NCBI GenBank assembly: GCA_910584595.1
Contig: CAJUBQ010000011.1
Span: forward strand, 18,081-82,080
From: an uncultured Eubacterium sp.
GTDB lineage: Bacteria > Bacillota > Clostridia > Lachnospirales > Lachnospiraceae
Direction of reading: 5' to 3'
Length of the DNA: 64,000 nt
Part shown: one piece after another, positions 60,022 to 64,000 of the stretch
Numbering within the stretch: the stretch's first letter is position 1
Layout of the letters: each line of letters starts with the position of its first letter
The notes under the pieces: model-generated
Told to the model about the DNA's origin: nothing
Databases searched by the model: none
Seen by the model: only the letters and a program-made list of their open reading frames with translations
Made by a program: the position numbers and the translations under genes

Positions 60022-60261
60022 ATGGATGATGAGGTAATCAGATATAAAAAAATATTGGAAGCAAGAAGCGCTGACAAACCGATATGGGAGAAAAAATGTC
60101 TTTCTATTGAGGAGGCGGCAGCATATTCCGGTATCGGGATAACGAAGCTCAGGCAATTATCACGGCAAAAGAAATGCCCGTTTGTAATGCCGCTTGGCAA
60201 TCAGGTCTTTATTGTTCGGGAAAAACTTGACAGATACATTAAGGACAGGGACAGAATTTAA
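60022..60261 (+). CDS. xis: excisionase of ICE-2 (Tn916 type)
   Basis: A 79-residue protein after GGGAGGTATCAG. KCLSIEEAAAYSGIGITKLR and PFVMPLGNQVFIVREKLDRY show the winged-helix form of Tn916 Xis and its usual LDRYI ending. It lies 12 bases before the truncated integrase and is probably intact but without a partner. Confidence 0.85.
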   Translation: MDDEVIRYKKILEARSADKPIWEKKCLSIEEAAAYSGIGITKLRQLSRQKKCPFVMPLGNQVFIVREKLDRYIKDRDRI

Positions 60262-60273
60262 GGAGGTTCAGCT

Positions 60274-60528
60274 ATGGCGAAAGAAAAACGAAAAGACAAA
60301 TCAAGAGTTGTGCTTCGTGTTGGAGAATTCCAGCGAAATGATGGCACTTATCAATATTCTTGGATGGACACAAATCATAAACGGCGTTATGTATATGCAA
60401 GGTCTTTGGATGATCTTCGTGCTAAGGAGGCACAGATTGAAAAAGATAAGAGCGACGGCATTAAGGCCGAAGCCCGGTACACCACAGTAAATGAACTTTA
60501 TGAGTTATGGAAAAGCAATATAATATAG
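60274..60528 (+). pseudogene. int: integrase of ICE-2, truncated after the arm-binding domain
   Basis: After AAGGAGG. The 84 residues (RVVLRVGEFQRNDGTYQYSW, RRYVYARSLDDLRAKEAQIE, TTVNELYELWKSN) parallel the first 85 residues of the ICE-1 integrase at 53020, then a stop follows at the junction with the toxin-antitoxin block. Core-binding and catalytic domains are lost, so ICE-2 cannot excise by its own enzyme. Confidence 0.88.
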
Positions 60529-60567
60529 TCCTGATGTTTTCGTAATGGGAAGGTTAGAATTTTGCAT

Positions 60568-60612
60568 TTTGTAATGAAAAAGATTGATTTTTTCATTACA
60601 AACGTATATAAT
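60568..60612 (+). promoter_or_regulatory. promoter and operator of the RelB/YoeB-type pair
   Basis: TTTGTAATGAAAAA (60568-60581) and TTTTTCATTACAAA (60589-60602) form a perfect 14-bp inverted repeat around a 7-base centre. TTGATT (60584-60589), 17 bases, TATAAT (60607-60612) is the promoter, so the operator covers the -35 and spacer. Autorepression by the toxin-antitoxin complex is expected. Confidence 0.8.
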
Positions 60613-60637
60613 AATCTTAGGAAGGAGCGTGATATAA

Positions 60638-60904
60638 ATGGCACAGGCAGTAAATGTAAATTTCCGTATGGATGCAGAACTTAAAAAGAACATGGAGCAG
60701 GTGTGTGATGACATGGGATTATCCATGACTACCGCATTTACTATTTTTGCAAAAAAAGTAAGCCGTGAACACAGAATTCCTTTTGAGATTACAGCAGATC
60801 CGTTCTATTCTGAGAGCAATATGGCGCATTTGCGGCGGGGAATTGCAGCACTTGATTCCGGCAAGGGAGTAGAGCATGAGCCTCTTTTGGAGGATGGCGA
60901 ATGA
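60638..60904 (+). CDS. RelB/DinJ-family antitoxin
   Basis: An 88-residue protein after GGAAGGAGCG: AVNVNFRMDAELKKNMEQVC, MGLSMTTAFTIFAKKVSREH and IPFEITADPFYSESNMAHLR are typical of the RelB/DinJ antitoxins with N-terminal ribbon-helix-helix. Its stop overlaps the toxin start (ATGA at 60901). Family partners are usually YafQ-like, so pairing with a YoeB-type toxin is a mixed combination. Confidence 0.9.
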   Translation: MAQAVNVNFRMDAELKKNMEQVCDDMGLSMTTAFTIFAKKVSREHRIPFEITADPFYSESNMAHLRRGIAALDSGKGVEHEPLLEDGE

Positions 60905-61161
60905 AAAAAATCTGGTTTGAAGAAGCATGGGAGGATTACCTATATTGGCAGTCGCAGGATAAAAAAACACTAAAACGAATCAATGCACTTTTAAAAGATA
61001 CGGAAAGAAGTCCGTTTGAAGGAATTGGAAAGCCTGAACCGCTGAAAGGTGAGTTGAGTGGTTTTTGGAGCAGGCGGATTGATGAAACCAATAGATTTGT
61101 CTATCGGGTTGAAAACGGTGTATTAGAGATTTTGTCCTGCCGTGGACATTATAATGATTAA
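60901..61161 (+). CDS. Txe/YoeB-family endoribonuclease toxin
   Basis: An 86-residue protein: WFEEAWEDYLYWQSQDKKTL, then RINALLKDTERSPFEGIGKP, EPLKGELSGFWSRRIDETNR and SCRGHYND. The YoeB catalytic set (Glu in the helix, Arg in SRRI, C-terminal His-Tyr) is visible. It would cut mRNA at the ribosome when free of antitoxin, and stabilises the element. Confidence 0.93.
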   Translation: MKKIWFEEAWEDYLYWQSQDKKTLKRINALLKDTERSPFEGIGKPEPLKGELSGFWSRRIDETNRFVYRVENGVLEILSCRGHYND

Positions 61162-61206
61162 AGACTAAGACTGAATATGTCAGGACTTCTCTTATTGTAT
61201 CAGAAG

Positions 61207-61248
61207 CATTTACATCATCTACATCAAATTCCACATCATTTACATCAT
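61207..61248 (+). repeat. iteron-like direct repeats
   Basis: CATTTACATCAT occurs at 61207-61218 and 61237-61248; ACATCA units begin at 61212, 61221, 61233 and 61242, giving two pairs 21 bases apart, two helical turns. They may be binding sites of a regulator or recombination protein. Confidence 0.5.
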
Positions 61249-61385
61249 AACGGTACTGATAAATACGGAAAATTAGATGTAGCGAAATGCGAAAAAAGAT
61301 GATATAAGAAAGATTGGGGCATTTAAGTAGACTATATCAATATGTCCTAAATCGTCCCGATAATGAAAACGCTTGGCGGAAAAGA

Positions 61386-61408
61386 CCAGTAAAATCAAGG
61401 GTTTGCGG
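61386..61408 (+). repeat. candidate att core, copy 2
   Basis: Identical over 23 bases to 54454-54476, and followed by period-11 repeats as in copy 1. It marks the likely left end of ICE-3. Confidence 0.65.
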
Positions 61409-61498
61409 ACTTAAAGACAGTATGGTACGACAAGAGTACGACAAAATAAACGATTTTAAATTAAACTCGTGTCAGTTCAAGTTAATATTTTGTACGAT

Positions 61499-61541
61499 AA
61501 GGACATTTTTCTAAAAGAAAATTTTAGGGAAGTGTCCTTTT
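61499..61541 (+). terminator. conserved leader hairpin of ICE-3
   Basis: AAGGACA (61499-61505) pairs with TGTCCTT (61533-61539), inner CTAAAA/TTTTAG. It matches 54591-54636 nearly base for base, with two Ts fewer in the tract. Confidence 0.7.
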
Positions 61542-61582
61542 GTTATGGTCAAAAAACAAAATAAGAAATGGAGGAAATGAAC

Positions 61583-61945
61583 ATGAGTAGTACAGCGTTA
61601 GGAGCAGAGAAAGCGATTATTTTTATCAGCGATGCACATGAAAAATTCTACTACGAAAAATTGAAAGAGGTCAGGTATCAGGACGTATACCACAAGGCAC
61701 TTGTATATTGTCTTGGTATCAGCGATGACACAAGAAGAAATATCAAAAGTATTTATGATTTTAAGACAGGTAACGTAAAAACGGAGTGCCTGCATGAAGG
61801 CTGGCAGACCAGCGGGAGCTTAAAAGTAGTCAGGATGGCGTTTAACCTTTACTGCAATGGTACGCCAAGTGTCTTTGATTACGATGATGCGGAGGAACAG
61901 GTGGACAAGTGCAGACGGTACAAATTCGTTATCCGGAATATGTAA
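61583..61945 (+). pseudogene. DUF6075-like first gene of ICE-3, frameshifted
   Basis: Equivalent to 54677-55150. It follows that gene closely to the DAEEQVDKCRRY region, where a net loss of 55 bases relative to the first copy shifts the frame and ends the protein at 120 residues instead of 157. The lost segment encodes the CCAYAPYFWQAIQ part. The downstream DNA for the family's C-terminus is still present in another frame. Confidence 0.8.
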
Positions 61946-61988
61946 CATATAACCACAAGTTGTACGCCATGCTTGGAGGACGGGATTG

Positions 61989-62168
61989 ATGTTAAAAGTC
62001 AGGCTTATGGGAACAAAGAACGATATTAAGTGGTTCGGGAAGATTTTACAGCGTAACCCGAAAATCGAGGTGACGGAGTTTTCCGATATGTTCCCAAACA
62101 AAGGGACAAAGAAATATTACAGGACTTATGTGGAAGTCAGGAAAAGCAACGTAAAAGAAAACCAGTAG
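61989..62168 (+). CDS. DUF3970-like small protein, second copy
   Basis: ATG 61989; the product is 59 residues, the same length as at 55150, with several substitutions (for example SDMFPNKGTKKYYRTYVEV). The full-length frame has been kept although its neighbours are broken. Confidence 0.75.
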   Translation: MLKVRLMGTKNDIKWFGKILQRNPKIEVTEFSDMFPNKGTKKYYRTYVEVRKSNVKENQ

Positions 62169-62187
62169 AAAGCAAAGGAGAATTATC

Positions 62188-62256
62188 ATGTGTAAAATAA
62201 TCGCAATCACAAACCAGAAAGGCGGAGTGGGCAAGACCACCACCACAAGCAACTGA
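62188..62256 (+). pseudogene. parA: ParA of ICE-3 cut after 22 codons
   Basis: After AAAGGAG, the frame reads MCKIIAITNQKGGVGKTTTT then SN and a stop, equal to the first 22 codons of the parA at 55350. The rest is replaced by the IS3-family sequence, which begins at about 62254. Confidence 0.9.
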
Positions 62257-63150
62257 TATTGTCAATATTGGTTGACACTTTTTTTACAAGGATATTCATA
62301 CCTAAGCTATAGCATCCAGAGATTTATAATATCTCTGTCGTTTGACCATAGGAGGGAGCCCATCATTCGCGGAGCATATCCTCCTGTTGTTCCAATAACT
62401 GATGAAGTATCTCCAGATAAGGGTTTTCAGTTCCCCTATGTTCATTTCCTCAGTATGATAACGTCCGTAGAGGAGTTCCTCCTTCATCCGCGCCCACATG
62501 CTCTCGCATCGTGCATTGTCATGGCATCGTCCTCCTGCACTGTTCATGCTTTGAAGAATTCCGTATTTATGGACAGCTTCACGATAGGTTCTGCTGGTGT
62601 ACTGCGCCCCGCGGTCTGAATGGATCACGGCTTCCCGGAGTGCCGGATAGGAGCGGACAGCGTTCTCAAGCGTCTGTCTGCACAGAGCCGCTTTCATGTT
62701 CGTGTCCATTGCCAGTCCCAGGACTGCGGCGTCAAAACAGTCAAATATGGCAGACACGTAGAGTTTCCCGTCCTTTGCTTTGAGTTCGGTTATGTCCGTT
62801 ATGCATTTTTTTAATGGTTCTTCGGACGTAAAGTCCCGTTTCAGCAGGTCATCGGATTTGCGCGCCTCACGGTCAGCTTTTGTGATCCCGTTTGGCCTGT
62901 GCTTCGGGCGGTGGCTGAGCCCGATTTCCTCCATGACGCGGTAAACCGTCCGCTCTCCGGGTATGTGGATGCCTTCCGGCTGTTTCAACAAAAGCGCCTG
63001 ATACATGCGGATTCTCCCATAAGTGTCATTGCATTCATCTTCCGCCACAATTTCCCGCATGGCGTCGGCCAGATCCTGATATTTCCACGGACGGTCTTTG
63101 TTTGCAAGATATTTATAAAATCCCTGCCGTGTCACATTTTTTTCTGTCGC
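62254..63150 (-). mobile_element. IS3-family element remnant
   Basis: One boundary is the break in parA at about 62254, after which TGATATTGTCAATATTGG and a TTGACAC stretch look like an IS end. The other boundary, near 63140-63150, has no matching end and no orfA, and meets the res-like site of the resolvase. The element is therefore truncated on its orfA side. Confidence 0.7.
62302..63150 (-). pseudogene. IS3-family transposase (OrfB), N-terminus lost
   Basis: Clear OrfB features: VTRQGFYKYLANKD near the start, YGRIRMYQALL, GERTVYRVMEEIGL, then the DDE core with CITDITELKAKDGKLYVSAI (Asp), VIHSDRGAQYTSRTY (Asp) and CESMWARMKEELL (Glu), and a C-terminal WRYFISYWNNRR. The open frame continues upstream to 63492, but that part reads through the res-like site and the resolvase in antisense and is not transposase. 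Confidence 0.82.
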
Positions 63151-63207
63151 AAAAAGTCCATTTTGGATTTTGCGATGTCGCAGGGATGCGGAATACTTTT
63201 TGCGACA
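63145..63207. other. res-like site before the resolvase
   Basis: TGTCGCAAAAAGT (63145-63157) and ACTTTTTGCGACA (63195-63207) form a perfect 13-bp inverted repeat, with a central TGCGA-TG-TCGCA dyad at 63171-63182. The array of TTGCGA/TCGCAA elements directly upstream of the resolvase gene matches the layout of a resolvase or invertase binding site. Confidence 0.6.
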
Positions 63208-63234
63208 CGGATTTTTATGGAAGGGAGGTCTGTC

Positions 63235-63516
63235 ATGGCTGCAAAGAAATTTGGGTATGTGCGGGTATCCACACGGGAGCAGAACCTTGACCGGCAGATA
63301 CATATCCTGCGGGACGAGGAGGGCATTGACGAGCGCGACATTTATGTGGAGAAAGAACCGGGGAGGCAGTTTGAGCGCCCAGTGTACCGCTTTCTGGTGG
63401 ATAACATTCTGCGGGAAGGCGACCTGCTGGTAGTAACGGAGCTGGTGGGGCAACTCATCACGGATGTTGTGCTGGCAGTGTTCGCAGGTCATGGAAAAGT
63501 ACCGGGATTATTTTAA
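63235..63516 (+). pseudogene. serine resolvase/invertase, N-terminal part only
   Basis: ATG 63235 follows GGGAGGTCTGTC. KFGYVRVSTREQNLDRQIHI is the resolvase N-terminus with the catalytic Ser in VSTREQN, continuing through DERDIYVEKEPGRQFERPVY to LLVVTEL. At about 63441 the family sequence (normally leading to a DRLGR motif) breaks into unrelated codons, ending at 63516. The DNA-binding domain is absent. Confidence 0.8.
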
Positions 63517-63751
63517 GGAGTGGAATGCGGATGTGGCGTTTGACACCAATAAGAGTAATATTTTTTATGTGTTGGCACCAAGAAATGAATTTGAAGCTTT
63601 CCTGTTTTTCCAGACAGCGGAACAGCTCGAAAGGATCATACTGGGCACGATTGCGGAAAATGTCGAGATCATCATGGAGGCTGGTATAGAAGAAATCTCC
63701 ATAGGGTTTTCGGCTGATAAAATGGATGGCGAGTATGGAAATAGCGGATAA
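63491..63751 (+). CDS. hypothetical protein, 86 aa
   Basis: ATG 63491 (MEKYRDYFKEWNADVAFDTN, then APRNEFEAFLFFQTAEQLER). Soluble, acidic and helical. The ribosome site is weak (CAGGTC) and the gene follows a recombination junction, so it may be a fragment whose true start was lost. No family recognised. Confidence 0.45.
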   Translation: MEKYRDYFKEWNADVAFDTNKSNIFYVLAPRNEFEAFLFFQTAEQLERIILGTIAENVEIIMEAGIEEISIGFSADKMDGEYGNSG

Positions 63752-63840
63752 AGAACAGAAAAATGTGTGAAAAATTTCAAGGAAACAGGGGGAAAGAGAC
63801 TCCTTATTATATGAGAATAAATTTAGAGGAGGACTGTTTT

Positions 63841-63960
63841 ATGAAACAGGGTACATTATTTTATGACAATGAAAGCGGCAGATACAATTTCTTTTATACC
63901 GACGGGGATGGGAACAGGTGCGATTACGGCGGCATCCACTGCGGAGAGGTCTTTGAGTAA
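63841..63960 (+). CDS. DUF5348-like small protein, 39 aa
   Basis: ATG 63841 follows GAGGAGGACTG. MKQGTLFYDNESGRYNFFYT, then YGGIHCGEVFE. The GRY..-YGGLHCG pattern belongs to DUF5348; members are usually longer (about 60-70 residues), so it is short at its C-terminus. Function unknown. Confidence 0.55.
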   Translation: MKQGTLFYDNESGRYNFFYTDGDGNRCDYGGIHCGEVFE

Positions 63961-64000
63961 AACGAAAAGAAAATCTAAGATGTCAAAATACGCCATCTAA

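Larger units (their letters stand above)
61162..61582. other. ICE-2 / ICE-3 junction region
   Basis: No gene supported. It contains four ACATCA repeats (61212, 61221, 61233, 61242), the second 23-base att-like copy (61386-61408), period-11 repeats GTACGACAA (61425-61433, 61436-61444) and the conserved hairpin 61499-61541. Confidence 0.6.

Noticed and set aside
62899..63234. Long rightward frame before the resolvase
   Set aside because: It is antisense to the transposase; the resolvase homology and ribosome site start at 63235.
63160..63492. Upstream extension of the leftward IS3 transposase frame
   Set aside because: It reads in antisense through the res-like site and the resolvase gene and has no transposase features.

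Overview
The window looks like part of a Clostridia chromosome, most likely Lachnospiraceae: moderate GC with frequent AGGAGG ribosome sites, Tn916-like and Tn1549-like conjugative-element genes, and protein families typical of that group (YodL, DUF4313, DUF3789, DUF5348, cysteine-rich KTR). Almost all of it is mobile DNA. No rRNA, tRNA or CRISPR array was seen. Family names are from recognition of motifs by eye, not from database searches.

Region 1 (1-5060 and 24411-54252) is the right-hand part of a large integrative element (ICE-1). It holds strings of small unknown proteins in overlapping operons, two CxxCxxCC proteins, an SSB, an AAA ATPase paired with a metallopeptidase-like/VWA protein, a DNA methyltransferase-like protein, an AbiEi/AbiEii toxin-antitoxin pair, a recombination and replication set (YqaJ exonuclease, RecD2-like helicase, primase-like protein, possible annealing protein), a ParM/ParR-like segregation pair, and a Tn916-style control and excision module (XRE regulator, sigma factor, HTH protein, Xis, Int). 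A complete IS with a 9-bp target duplication sits at 39613-41287. The T4SS is not visible and would lie left of the window.

Region 2 (about 5061-24400) is a mosaic cargo block within ICE-1. GC-rich scraps of a Tn1549-like mobilisable element (relaxase tail, integrase tail, MobC, small XRE regulators) alternate with AT-rich cargo: a double-HTH MerR regulator with an ABC exporter, a TetR/flavodoxin unit, a MerR-TrmO-acetyltransferase unit, a methyltransferase behind a textbook ribosome-dependent attenuator, and a Bce-like two-component system with ABC transporter.

Region 3 (54253-64000) is a tandem pile-up of ICE ends. A 23-bp sequence next to the ICE-1 integrase recurs 6.9 kb later, each time followed by period-11 arm repeats, a conserved hairpin, and the same DUF6075-like, DUF3970-like and ParA genes. 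The first copy (ICE-2) has lost its middle: parB is fused out of frame to a DUF4316-like tail and the integrase is cut after about 84 codons. ICE-2 also carries a holin-like type I toxin with a candidate antisense RNA, a serine-recombinase tail, immunity-like genes and a RelB/YoeB-type pair. The second copy (ICE-3) has a frameshifted first gene and a ParA cut at codon 22 by an IS3-family remnant, next to a truncated resolvase with a res-like site.

The strongest regulatory signals are the 1:2/2:3/3:4 attenuator at 16786-17043, two near-identical promoter-leader-terminator modules in ICE-1 (26075 and 41305), MerR-type promoters with 19-bp spacers (5203, 6016, 14768), long operator palindromes before abiE and relB/yoeB, and the antisense promoter at 57677.
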